Positions 15,801 to 23,257 of a stretch of DNA of 64,000 bases are shown piece after piece (position 1 is the stretch's first letter; every line of letters begins with the position of its first letter). Below the pieces are notes generated by a model. It ran no database searches, was not told the DNA's origin, and was given only the letters and a program-made list of their open reading frames with translations. Made by a program: the position numbers and the translations under genes. Origin of the DNA: Desulfoglaeba alkanexedens ALDC (GTDB lineage: Bacteria; Desulfobacterota; Syntrophobacteria; Syntrophobacterales; DSM-9756). Where the stretch lies: the NCBI RefSeq assembly GCF_005377625.1, contig NZ_CP040098.1, forward strand, positions 620,001 through 684,000. The letters are read 5' to 3'.

Positions 15801-16733
15801 ATGGATAACTCAACATATTCCACTTCCGAATCTGACAGCATGGTGAGTCGAGCTGACCTGCCCGGCGAAGACCGCGAAGTTCAGCTGGACGTAATGCGTA
15901 CATGGTTTTTCCAGAATTTTGAGGATCCTGCCGAACGAACTCCATATGAGTCTGCTGAGGGTGGCTACATATGGATCTGGGGCGGACCTTATGAAGCGCG
16001 AGAAGAGTTGGAGGACGAATTTGGTGGCGTTGTCCCAGACGAAGTTATTGAAGAGCTCTCAGAGGAGCTTGACGCCATTTGTTGGCAGTGGGCTCCAACC
16101 GAAACGCCCGGGGATTACGACGAATATCTTGCTGACGATATCGCGCAGATCACAGAATTCTACCATAACTTTTCTGGCGCGATATTGGACATCGAAAAGA
16201 TGCTAGAAGCGAAAATTGATAGCTCTGCAGAGGATTGCTTTTTCCGGCTCCTATACGTCAACGTAATTACGGCAATGGAAACCTACCTGTCAGATGCGTT
16301 CATGAATTCAGTAGTACCTGACAAGGAACTTATGCGCCGCTTTGTGGAGACAACGCCAGAATTTAAGGTAGAAACAATCTCCCTGTCTGAGGTGTACAAG
16401 GCTGCAGAAGAAATTGAACATAAAGCCAAGTCGTATCTGGTTGATGTAGTCTGGCACAACTTAGGTCGCGTAAAACCGATGTAAAAAGCTGTTCTCGGAA
16501 TTGAGTTCAACAACGAAATAGGCGATCTAGTGAAGGCGATTCTGAAGCGCCATGACATTGTTCATCGGAATGGAAAGACGAAATCTGGCGAAAACATTGT
16601 TCTGACCAAGAATGATGTAACGCAGCTTGTCTCTAAGGTCGAACACTTCATTCAAGACATTGATGTCAAAATGAGAGAAATAAGAGCTAACAAAGAAATG
16701 CAGCCGACCGCTGACACGGCGGCTGATTTCTGA
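15801..16733 (+). pseudogene. HEPN-type protein interrupted by an in-frame stop (cassette 6)
   Basis: The frame from the ATG at 15801 runs to TAA at 16482-16484 (227 residues). It continues in the same frame without a gap for 82 more codons to TGA at 16731. The distal part contains KRHDIVHRNGKTKSG, an R-x4-H arrangement typical of HEPN ribonuclease or abortive-infection domains. The proximal part is acidic with EDCFFRLLYVNVITAMETYL, the first helices of such a domain. A single nonsense mutation thus removes the presumed catalytic motif. The last codons overlap attC 6, as in sngC. If the stop is real the product is likely inactive; a sequencing error at one base is possible. Confidence 0.72.
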
Positions 16734-16741
16734 CGTTATGC
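16685..16741 (+). repeat. attC site 6
   Basis: It begins with AGCTAAC, the perfect complement of the cassette 6 core GTTAGCT, and ends with core GTTATGC. The stem is CAGCCGACCGC with its partner in GGCGGCTG. It overlaps the 3' end of the HEPN gene. Confidence 0.88.
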
Positions 16742-16780
16742 CTGTTGACACCCGTAACGGGACAGGTTACACCACGTCAC

Positions 16781-17059
16781 ATGATCCGGAGCTTCAAGCA
16801 CAAGGGACTGGCCTGTTTCTTTCAAACTGGTAGTACTGCTGGAATCCAATCAGCTTACGCAAAGAAGCTCCGTCTTATCCTCGGTCGGCTTCATGCCGCT
16901 TCCAGCCCTCAGGACATGAATTTGCCGGGGCTGCGGCTGCATGAGCTGAGCGGAAAGCGAGCAGGTACCTGGGCCGTGGACGTCAGTGGAAACTGGCGGA
17001 TTACATTTAAGTTCTCAGGCAATGACACCGAGTTTGTTAACTACGAGGACTATCACTGA
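16781..17059 (+). CDS. higB: HigB-type toxin, RelE/ParE superfamily (cassette 7)
   Basis: A 92-residue ribosome-dependent mRNA interferase-type toxin. The start [18 protein letters not shown] and the end [20 protein letters not shown] followed by RITFKF and VNYEDYH match the HigB branch of RelE-like toxins. The order toxin before antitoxin is typical of higBA. The gene lies close to the cassette start and no promoter of its own is obvious, though cassette toxin-antitoxin pairs normally carry one. Such pairs are thought to stabilise cassette arrays against loss. Confidence 0.92.
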   Translation: MIRSFKHKGLACFFQTGSTAGIQSAYAKKLRLILGRLHAASSPQDMNLPGLRLHELSGKRAGTWAVDVSGNWRITFKFSGNDTEFVNYEDYH

Positions 17060-17069
17060 GGTTTTTGCC

Positions 17070-17357
17070 ATGCTTATGCACAATCCTCCCCATCCCGGCG
17101 AAATCATTAGAGAGCTCTGCCTGGAGCCGCTGGGTATCTCCGTCACCGAAGCTGCCAAGGCTCTTGGGGTGAGCCGGAAGACCCTGAGTGCAATTCTAAA
17201 TGGTCGAGCAGGCATCAGCCCGGAGATGGCCGTACGACTTTCAATTGCCTTTGATACGTCGGCCGAAAGCTGGATGAACCAACAAGTCCAATTTGATCTA
17301 TGGAATGCAGAACAGCATCGGAAGGAACTGAAGGTCGAGCGAATTTCTGCTGCATAA
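17070..17357 (+). CDS. higA: HigA-type antitoxin, HTH_XRE (cassette 7)
   Basis: A 95-residue DNA-binding antitoxin that neutralises HigB and normally represses the pair. It has the classic opening [20 protein letters not shown], an HTH segment [20 protein letters not shown] and [21 protein letters not shown] followed by a helical tail. It starts 10 bases after the higB stop. The stop TAA falls inside a GCATAAC motif, 12 bases before the true attC 7, so the inverse core appears twice. Confidence 0.93.
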   Translation: MLMHNPPHPGEIIRELCLEPLGISVTEAAKALGVSRKTLSAILNGRAGISPEMAVRLSIAFDTSAESWMNQQVQFDLWNAEQHRKELKVERISAA

Positions 17358-17369
17358 CCCGCCATTTTG

Positions 17370-17432
17370 GCATAACAACGGGTTCAACTCGGACGCGGGC
17401 AAAGCCCGCGCCGGTTAACCCGGCCGTTAGTC
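17370..17432 (+). repeat. attC site 7
   Basis: GCATAAC pairs with the cassette 7 core GTTATGC. A typical interior follows, with CAACTCGG, the stem GCGGGCAAAGCCCGC and CCGGTTAACC, ending with core GTTAGTC. This is the last attC of the array. Confidence 0.92.
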
Positions 17433-17455
17433 TAAATAAAAGAGGAGGTGATACT

Positions 17456-17641
17456 ATGTCTTCAGCGAAAGAACAGATGAGCAAGATCATTCGTGAACAG
17501 CCTGATGATAGCTCCTACGATGAAGTTCTTCGTGATTTAGCCTTTGCTCGAATGGTTGAGCGCGGCATAGAGAACTCCGATGCAAGGAGGACGACCAGCA
17601 ATGCCGAGATGAAACATAGAATTAGAACATGGGAGAAATAA
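17456..17641 (+). CDS. Antitoxin of a truncated RelE/ParE pair (cassette 8)
   Basis: A 61-residue protein preceded by GAGGAGGTG. It is mostly helical and charged (DEVLRDLAFARMVERGIENS) and overlaps the following toxin gene by 13 bases, the standard layout of an antitoxin-toxin pair. It resembles short antitoxins of ParE-type toxins; a precise family cannot be named. Since its toxin is cut, it is probably a free antitoxin. Confidence 0.7.
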   Translation: MSSAKEQMSKIIREQPDDSSYDEVLRDLAFARMVERGIENSDARRTTSNAEMKHRIRTWEK

Positions 17642-17853
17642 ACTGGACTGATGAAGCGGAACGATGGCTCAAGGATATTCACGACTACATAACTCAGGAT
17701 AGCCCAGAATCAGCAGTACGGGTAGTTGAAGCTATCTACGAAAAGGCACAATTGCTGGGTCGGTTTCCAGAAGTAGGCCATAGGTACGATAGAATCCCAG
17801 ATCGACATGAAAGAACGCTTGCCTGCAGGTCTTCTGGCTCTCGGATCAACTGA
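17629..17853 (+). pseudogene. RelE/ParE toxin truncated by repeat copy 2 (cassette 8)
   Basis: The first 60 residues are toxin-like (INWTDEAERWLKDIHDYI, SPESAVRVVEAIYEKAQLLG, FPEVGHRYDRIPD). At 17810 the frame enters the direct repeat, and the last 14 codons are antisense riboswitch sequence. The C-terminal strands that carry the active-site residues of this superfamily are missing, and so is the cassette's attC. This marks the right end of the island. Confidence 0.85.
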
Positions 17854-17989
17854 AAGGTCGCGGCCTTCCCCCCGGGGTGAACCCCGGAAGTGACCGAGCT
17901 GGCGCTCTTGGCGACCCTTCATCCCCGACTACAGCGGTGGGACCGCCACGGATTCGCACCGTGTTCCGGGATGCAGGAAGCCTTCCATC
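17819..17989 (-). promoter_or_regulatory. Orphan cobalamin riboswitch aptamer (copy 2)
   Basis: All aptamer landmarks of copy 1 are conserved, from GGTGCGAATCC to GAGCCAGAAGACCTGC. The expression-platform terminator at 2444-2498 is not part of the repeat, so here the aptamer is followed directly by sequence antisense to the truncated toxin and the higBA cassette. Confidence 0.9.
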
Positions 17990-18003
17990 GTTAAGTCGTT
18001 CTC

Positions 18004-18033
18004 TTCATACGCGAAAACGGACGCACGTGTCAA
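18004..18033 (-). promoter_or_regulatory. Promoter of the orphan riboswitch
   Basis: TTGACA (18028-18033) and TATGAA (18004-18009), 18 bases apart on the minus strand, are identical to copy 1. Transcription would run antisense into the right end of the cassette array. Confidence 0.7.
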
Positions 18034-18128
18034 GGGTGTCAGACCCCGTTTTTGACTTCCTTGCCTCCGGAAAGCCTCCGCGTCGTTGCTCCCGATCGGG
18101 GAACCCGCTGGCGGCCCGGTGGACACCT

Positions 18129-18159
18129 AAAAAAAAGCGGGGCAGTCGCCCCGCTTTTT
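18129..18159 (-). terminator. Terminator after hsp20 (copy 2)
   Basis: AAGCGGGGCGACTGCCCCGC followed by a run of T on the minus strand; the stem is conserved against copy 1 with one compensated difference in the loop region. Confidence 0.85.
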
Positions 18160-18213
18160 CCGGAAGCGCTTCAGCACCGCCCTTACGCCGCTTCGGCGTT
18201 TTCCAGACCGGCA

Positions 18214-18657
18214 TCAGCGCTTGACCGGAATCTTCTTCGGCTTCGCGGATTCCACCTTGGGAATCTCAATCCGGAGTACACCGTCCTTATAGACCGCCTC
18301 CACTTCATCGGCCTTCACTTCCACCGGAAGGCGGATGGAACGACTGAAAGACCCGAAACGCCGCTCCACCCAATGGTAGGACTCGTCCTTCTCCTCCCGC
18401 TCCTGCTTCTTTTCACCGCTGACCGTGAGGACGTTGCCCACGATCTGTATATCGAGATCCTTCGCGTCAACACCGGGAAGATCGGCCTTCACCACGATCT
18501 TGTCCTCGGTTTCGGACAGGTCGAAGGCCGGCACCACCGGGATTTCCTCCCGCCTTACCGAAGGCATCCACTCATCGAAGAAACGATCGAAAAGGCTCCA
18601 CTCCCTTGGAAAAGCCAACGCACGTTCCCTGCGTTCCCATGGAATCAGTCCGAACAT
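18214..18657 (-). CDS. Small heat-shock protein Hsp20 (intact copy)
   Basis: A 147-residue small heat-shock chaperone that holds unfolding cytoplasmic proteins. The N-terminal arm (MFGLIPWERRERALAF) is followed by the alpha-crystallin domain from about residue 42 (DLSETEDKIVVKADLPGVDA) to VYKDGVLRIEIPKVE, with the conserved GVL pattern, and a tail ending KKIPVKR that holds an I-x-V motif. The start is the ATG at 18657, 8 bases after AGGAGG; in-frame GTG codons just upstream overlap the ribosome site. It has its own promoter at 18713-18740 and a terminator downstream. Confidence 0.95.
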   Translation of the reverse strand: MFGLIPWERRERALAFPREWSLFDRFFDEWMPSVRREEIPVVPAFDLSETEDKIVVKADLPGVDAKDLDIQIVGNVLTVSGEKKQEREEKDESYHWVERRFGSFSRSIRLPVEVKADEVEAVYKDGVLRIEIPKVESAKPKKIPVKR

Positions 18658-18712
18658 ATCCACCACCTCCTATCTCACCGATTTCTCACGCCTATCTGAT
18701 AATTCCGTCTCA

Positions 18713-18740
18713 AAATTAATTCCGCTTGAACACTTGTCAA
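18713..18740 (-). promoter_or_regulatory. Promoter of intact hsp20
   Basis: On the minus strand TTGACA (18735-18740) and TAATTT (18713-18718) are 16 bases apart. The -35 box lies outside the direct repeat, so copy 1 lacks it. Confidence 0.6.
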
Positions 18741-18996
18741 GAGGGGGCGAAACAGGCCTGCGCCCACGGTTCCCGCACCCCCCTTCACCCATCCGCAGGG
18801 CCACACGGCCGTCACGGGTGCCTTGCGGCTCCTCCAAGAAAAACCGGCACTGGAAAGATCCCCTGTGATAGAAGGCTTCAAAATGAGCCCTCGATTTGCT
18901 AGGCTGTTTTGAGTCCGAAAGCGTTCCGGGCGTCATGGCGCAACGCAGCGACGAAGCCGGAACCTTCCCGAAGGAAGAACGCAAGCCCCTCAAACC

Positions 18997-19662
18997 ATGG
19001 AGCCGGATATGGAACGACCTACAGAAAACTACTGGCAGTTGCGACTCGAAAAAACGCGGAAGGCGCTGGAGGCCAACAATTTTCAGGTCTACACCGCCGA
19101 GGACGGTTCGGCGGCCGCTCGGATCGTCATGGATCAGATCCTGCCGGAGACCGGAGCCCGGAGCGTCTCCTGGGGTGGATCCGGAACGTTCACGTCCACG
19201 GGGCTCTATGACACTCTCCGCCGGCGTTCCGACCTGGAAATCATCGATACTTTCGAAAAGGATCTTTCCGACACGGAAAGAATCGAAAGGCGGCGGCGGG
19301 CTCTGCTCGTCGATCTTTTTGTCACGGGAACCAACGCGGTCACCGAGACCGGGCTGCTGGTCAATCTGGACATGATTGGAAACCGGGTGGCGGCCATCAC
19401 CTTCGGCCCTAAAAACGTCGCAATCCTCGTCGGGCGCAACAAAATCGTCCCGGACTTGGAAGAGGCCATGATGCGGGTTAAGGGCTATGCCGCCCCGGTC
19501 AACGCCATGCGACTTGACAAGAAGACCCCGTGCGCCAAAACGTCCTACTGCGAAGACTGCAACAGCCCGGATCGGATTTGCAACCATTGGACCATCACCG
19601 AGAAGGCCTTTCCCAAGGGCCGCATCAAGGTGGTGCTCATCAACGAATCCCTGGGAATCTGA
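18997..19662 (+). CDS. LUD domain protein (LutC/DUF162-like)
   Basis: A 221-residue LUD-domain protein. Features are ALEANNFQVYTAEDGSAAAR, VSWGGSGTFTSTGLYDTL, LFVTGTNAVTETGLLVNLD and VAILVGRNKIVPD, typical of the single-domain LUD family. A cysteine cluster (PCAKTSYCEDCNSPDRICN) near the C-terminus is often present in this subgroup and may bind metal. LUD proteins occur in lactate-utilisation operons, but no lutA or lutB lies here, so the substrate is unknown. An alternative start is the ATG at 19009. It probably forms an operon with the next two genes. Confidence 0.85.
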   Translation: MEPDMERPTENYWQLRLEKTRKALEANNFQVYTAEDGSAAARIVMDQILPETGARSVSWGGSGTFTSTGLYDTLRRRSDLEIIDTFEKDLSDTERIERRRRALLVDLFVTGTNAVTETGLLVNLDMIGNRVAAITFGPKNVAILVGRNKIVPDLEEAMMRVKGYAAPVNAMRLDKKTPCAKTSYCEDCNSPDRICNHWTITEKAFPKGRIKVVLINESLGI

Positions 19663-19690
19663 AGCCGCTTCCCGGTTCAGGAGGAGCCCG

Positions 19691-20608
19691 ATGGCGGAAA
19701 GGATTCAATGCGACGTAGCGGTTCTCGGTACGGGTCCGGCGGGACTCCAGGCCGCCATCCACGCGGCGAGAAGAAAGGCGGACGTGCTCGTTCTGGGAAA
19801 GATCGTGAAAAGCAGCGCCTATCAGACGCACGTCGAAAACTACTGCTGCATCGACGGCACGACCGGTGAAGCCCTGCTCGAAGAAGGCCGCCGTCAGGCG
19901 GAACGCATGGGGGCCCGTTTCTTAGACGAAGACGCCGTGTCCATCCGGAAAACGCACCCGGGTTTTGAAATCACGACGGAAGGCGGCTCGATCGTAAGCT
20001 GCAAGGCGGTGGTCCTCGCCATGGGGATCTCCCGGAAAACCTTGAAGGTTCCCGGCGAAAAGGAATTCCTGGGCCGCGGCGTCAGCTATTGCGTGGAATG
20101 TGACGCCCACTTCTTCAAGGACAAGGTGGTGGCGGTCGTCGGCTGTGAAAGCGCGGCGGTCTCGGGAGCCCTGACGCTGCTGTTCTACGCCCGGGAAGTT
20201 CACCTGGTCTGCCGGAAACTTCTGGTCGCGGAAAACCTGGCGGAGCGCCTGAGAGAAACCCCCGTAGTTCTTCACGAAGGACGTTGGGTCGAAGCCATCG
20301 AAGGGACCACGGAAGTGGAAAGCCTTCTTCTCGACGATGGAACCCGGCTCCCTGTACAAGGGGTGTTCATAGAACTGGGCGCCAAAGGCGCCGTCGAACT
20401 GGCGGCCGAGCTCGGCGTGGCGCTGGATCCGGAGACCATGGAGTACGTATCGGTAAACCGCAGGCAGGAAACCAACGTAGCGGGTATCTATGCAGCCGGG
20501 GACATCTGCGGTCCGCCCTGGCAGATCGCCAAGGCGGTGGGAGAAGGCTGCGTAGCCGGGCTGGAAGCCGCGGCATACGCCAAGAAACCGGCCAAGGAAA
20601 CGTCATGA
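19691..20608 (+). CDS. Thioredoxin reductase-like FAD/NAD(P) oxidoreductase
   Basis: A 305-residue flavoprotein of the thioredoxin reductase family. The FAD-binding start is VAVLGTGPAGLQAAIHAA, the redox-active pair is CVEC (in YCVECDAHFFKDK), the pyridine-nucleotide segment is VVAVVGCESAAVSGAL and the C-terminal FAD motif is VAGIYAAGDICGPP. The NAD(P) motif has GCESAA rather than the usual GGGDSA, so coenzyme preference is uncertain. AGGAGGAGCCCG precedes the ATG at 19691. It overlaps the following HAD gene by 4 bases. Partner thioredoxin is not nearby. Confidence 0.87.
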   Translation: MAERIQCDVAVLGTGPAGLQAAIHAARRKADVLVLGKIVKSSAYQTHVENYCCIDGTTGEALLEEGRRQAERMGARFLDEDAVSIRKTHPGFEITTEGGSIVSCKAVVLAMGISRKTLKVPGEKEFLGRGVSYCVECDAHFFKDKVVAVVGCESAAVSGALTLLFYAREVHLVCRKLLVAENLAERLRETPVVLHEGRWVEAIEGTTEVESLLLDDGTRLPVQGVFIELGAKGAVELAAELGVALDPETMEYVSVNRRQETNVAGIYAAGDICGPPWQIAKAVGEGCVAGLEAAAYAKKPAKETS

Positions 20609-21354
20609 ATCACCTCAAAGCTATCGGATTCGATCTCTTCAACACGCTCATCACCGTGGAACCTCACGCGCTGGACGAAGCGCTGTCGCGCCTCACGGAG
20701 CACCTGGGTCGGTGCGGCTTGGATGTGGGATTCGAAGCCTTTCGCGCGGTTCATCGCGAGGAGGCCCTGCGCTTCATCCGGGAGGCAAAAAAAGACGGAC
20801 GCGAGACCCACAACCGGTTCTGGATCAGCGCCGCCCTCCACCGCATGGAATATGACGTCCCCCCGGACGACCCCGTGATTTCCGGAGCCGTCGACGCTTA
20901 TTTCAGCGCTTTCCTGGAGCTGGCCCGGCCGATCCCCGGAACCAAGGAAATGCTGGGCACCCTGAAAGGCCGCTATCGGATCGGCCTGCTTTCCAACTTC
21001 ACCCACGCACCGGCCGCCGAATACATCCTGGACCGGCTTGATCTTTTCCCGTTCTTCGATACCGTCGTCATCTCTGGAGCGATCGGTTACCGCAAACCTC
21101 ATCCGGTCGTGTTTCGACGGCTGTCCGAAGGCCTGAAGACACCGCCGGATCAAATCGGTTATGTGGGAGACGATCCGGAGTGCGACGTGGTGGGAGCTCG
21201 GCAGGCGGGTCTTCAGCCCATTTGGACCACATACGTGAAAGACCGTAACATTCCGTTCGCCCCCGGACTCTCCGCGGCACCCATTCCCGATCCGGACGGC
21301 GGAGTGCCCCGCATTTCCAGCTGGGAGGACCTCGCGGCTTTGTTGGAAAGGTGA
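20605..21354 (+). CDS. HAD superfamily hydrolase
   Basis: A 249-residue HAD phosphatase-like enzyme. Motif I is FDLFNTLITVE, where the second Asp of the usual DxDxT is replaced (DLFNT), as in several haloacid dehalogenase-like members. Motif II is LLSNFTHA, motif III includes YRKPHPVVF and motif IV is YVGDDPECDVVGARQAG. The substrate is unknown. The ATG overlaps the stop of the preceding gene (ATGA), indicating coupled translation. Confidence 0.85.
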   Translation: MNHLKAIGFDLFNTLITVEPHALDEALSRLTEHLGRCGLDVGFEAFRAVHREEALRFIREAKKDGRETHNRFWISAALHRMEYDVPPDDPVISGAVDAYFSAFLELARPIPGTKEMLGTLKGRYRIGLLSNFTHAPAAEYILDRLDLFPFFDTVVISGAIGYRKPHPVVFRRLSEGLKTPPDQIGYVGDDPECDVVGARQAGLQPIWTTYVKDRNIPFAPGLSAAPIPDPDGGVPRISSWEDLAALLER

Positions 21355-21387
21355 AGGCACGCTCCCGCGCGACGCGAGTCCCCCTTA

Positions 21388-22245
21388 TCAGGACAGGAAG
21401 AAGCCCGCACCGCCCGCCGCCCACGCTCGAAACCGACCGTTTTCCCTGGCGACTTCAATGGAGATTCCGAAGGCCCGACTCAGGACCGGCGAAGTGAGCA
21501 CTTCATCCTTGGGTCCCTGTGCCAGGACCCGCCCGTCTTTCAAGACAAGGACGTGGGAAATGACCGGAATGATCTCTTCCAGATGATGCGTCACGAAGAC
21601 GAAGGTGGGGCAGTCGGGGGCGCGGCCGAGCCGTTCAAGGGATCGAAGGAGCTTTTCCCGCGCCACCAGGTCCAGCCCGGCGCAGGGTTCATCCAAGATC
21701 AGGAGCCTGGGGCGGGCCATCAGGGCTCGGGCGATCAGCAAGCGCTGCTTTTCCCCCTGGGAGAGCACCCCGTAGGAAGACCCCAGGATATTGGAACATT
21801 CCAGGCACTCGGCCAGATTCCCAGCCAGTTCACGGTCCTCCGCCGTGGGTTGCTGAAAGATGCGGCCGACGGCGGCATATCTGCCGCTCACAATGAGATC
21901 CAGTGGTTTCTGGTTGGAAGGAATCTGGGCCTGCAGGAATGAACCGACCCACCCGATGTCTTTCCGGAGTTCGCGCAGGTCGATTTCACCAAAGCGCCGT
22001 CCCAGAACCGTGACGCGCCCACGGGTCGGCCAATGATAGCCCGCCAAGACCATAAGGAGCGTGGTCTTTCCGGAACCGTTGGCTCCGAGGACCACCCAGT
22101 GCGTCCCCGGCGCGATCGACCAATGGATCCCGTCCAGAATGAGCCGGCGGGACCGCACCAAAGAAACGTCTTCGAGAGCGATCCAGCGCTCCGGGGGGCC
22201 TGGAGTCTCGGAAGTCTCCAAAGGGTGAAGGGTATTCTCGGACAA
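21388..22245 (-). CDS. ABC transporter ATP-binding protein (YlmA/ModF-like)
   Basis: A single ABC ATPase domain of about 285 residues. Walker A is GANGSGKTT, the signature is LSQGEKQRLLIARAL, Walker B is RLLILDEPCAGLD and the switch is VTHHLEEI. No permease or binding protein gene is adjacent. It resembles stand-alone ABC proteins of the YlmA group, whose substrates are poorly known. The start is uncertain: TTG at 22245, just after the stop of the upstream gene, is the best placed; no ATG precedes the domain without deep overlap. Confidence 0.82.
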   Translation of the reverse strand: MSENTLHPLETSETPGPPERWIALEDVSLVRSRRLILDGIHWSIAPGTHWVVLGANGSGKTTLLMVLAGYHWPTRGRVTVLGRRFGEIDLRELRKDIGWVGSFLQAQIPSNQKPLDLIVSGRYAAVGRIFQQPTAEDRELAGNLAECLECSNILGSSYGVLSQGEKQRLLIARALMARPRLLILDEPCAGLDLVAREKLLRSLERLGRAPDCPTFVFVTHHLEEIIPVISHVLVLKDGRVLAQGPKDEVLTSPVLSRAFGISIEVARENGRFRAWAAGGAGFFLS

Positions 22246-22249
22246 GCTC

Positions 22250-23257
22250 CTAGTCCGACCACGTGAGGACAATCTTTCCAAAATGGCCGCCCTCCTGCAT
22301 CCGCTGATGGGCCGTTTCGACCTCTTCAGCATTGAAGACGGAATCCACCACGGGCTTCACGCTACCGGAAGCCAGCAGCGGAAGCACCTGACTCCGGAAT
22401 CGGCGGACCAGCTCCGCCTTTTCTTCCCGGCTGCGGCTTCTGAGTACGGACCCGATGATCTTGAGCCGCTTCGTAAGGAGGGGAGCAAGCGTTATTTCCC
22501 CCGTATGTCCGCCCATGAGCCCGATGATGACCAGCCGGCCGCCGGGTTTCAAGATGTCCAGATGCTTTCCGAGATACGGCGCGCCGATCCAGTCGAGAAC
22601 CACGTCGACCCCGCGGCCGTCCGTCAGCTCCCGCACCCTCCTGGCGAAATCTTCGGTCTTGTAGTTGATGCCGGCCCAAGCGCCCAGCTGCAGGCAGCGT
22701 TCAATTTTTTCCGCCGTCGCCGCAGTCACGATGACGCACGCTCCTGATTCCCGAGCCAGTTGAACGGCGGCGGTCCCGACGCCGCTTCCTCCACCGTGGA
22801 GGAGCAACGTCTCGCCTTTTTGAAGCCCCGCCTCCAGAAACAGGTTCAGGAACGCCACCAGAAAAACCTCCGCAGCGGCGGCGGCCTCGGTGAAGGACAG
22901 GTTTTCCGGAATGGGGATCAGGTGGTCTTCCGGGATCACCACGTAGCGGCCGTAGCCTCCACCCGCGACCACGGCGAAAACACGGTCGCCCACGTGCCAT
23001 CGGCTCACACCGGCACCCAGCTCAACCACGTAGCCGGCGCAGTCCAAGCCGAGAATCGGCGAGGCCCCCGGAGGCGGCGGATAGAGACCGCGCCGCTGCA
23101 GAAGATCGGCTCGGTTAACCGAAAAGGCTTCGACCTGCACCAGAACTTCGCCTTCGGCGGGTTCGGGGCGCGGAACCTCGGCCACAACCAGCTTGTTCCA
23201 GTCACCCGGCTTTCCGGTTTCCTCAACCCGGATGGCCCGCATGGTCGCTCGGTTCAT
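22250..23257 (-). CDS. NAD(P)H:quinone oxidoreductase, zinc-free MDR family
   Basis: A 335-residue medium-chain dehydrogenase/reductase of the quinone oxidoreductase (QOR/PIG3) branch. The opening MRAIRVEETGKPGDWNKLVV, FSVNRADLLQRRGLYPPPPG, the nucleotide motif HGGGSGVGTAAVQLA and the long hydrophobic DWIGAPYLGKHLDILKPGGR are family features. Zinc-ligand cysteines are missing, as expected. It overlaps radC by 4 bases and lies in the rlmI-mlaC-radC operon. The physiological substrate is unknown. Confidence 0.9.
   Translation of the reverse strand: MNRATMRAIRVEETGKPGDWNKLVVAEVPRPEPAEGEVLVQVEAFSVNRADLLQRRGLYPPPPGASPILGLDCAGYVVELGAGVSRWHVGDRVFAVVAGGGYGRYVVIPEDHLIPIPENLSFTEAAAAAEVFLVAFLNLFLEAGLQKGETLLLHGGGSGVGTAAVQLARESGACVIVTAATAEKIERCLQLGAWAGINYKTEDFARRVRELTDGRGVDVVLDWIGAPYLGKHLDILKPGGRLVIIGLMGGHTGEITLAPLLTKRLKIIGSVLRSRSREEKAELVRRFRSQVLPLLASGSVKPVVDSVFNAEEVETAHQRMQEGGHFGKIVLTWSD

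Larger units (their letters stand above)
4974..17809 (+). mobile_element. Integron cassette array, eight cassettes, seven attC sites
   Basis: Eight cassettes on the plus strand are delimited by core sites at 4974, 5974, 7124, 13015, 13591, 15783, 16735 and 17426. For each complete cassette the leading core pairs with the inverse core at the start of its own attC: GTTAGCC/GGCTAAC, GTTATGT/ACATAAC, GTTATTC/GCATAAC (one mismatch), GTTGGGC/GCCTAAC (one mismatch), GTTGGGC/GCCCAAC, GTTAGCT/AGCTAAC and GTTATGC/GCATAAC. The last cassette is cut by the right-hand direct repeat and has no attC. Since intI is truncated, the array can move only if an integrase is supplied in trans or the flanking 0.9-kb repeats recombine. 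Confidence 0.92.
17810..18721. repeat. Direct repeat copy 2 (riboswitch plus hsp20)
   Basis: Second copy of the segment at 2521-3435, same orientation, with about 30 substitutions and a few small length differences. This copy keeps the hsp20 promoter side. Its riboswitch side is joined to the broken toxin gene, so cbpA and the terminator are absent. Confidence 0.95.
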
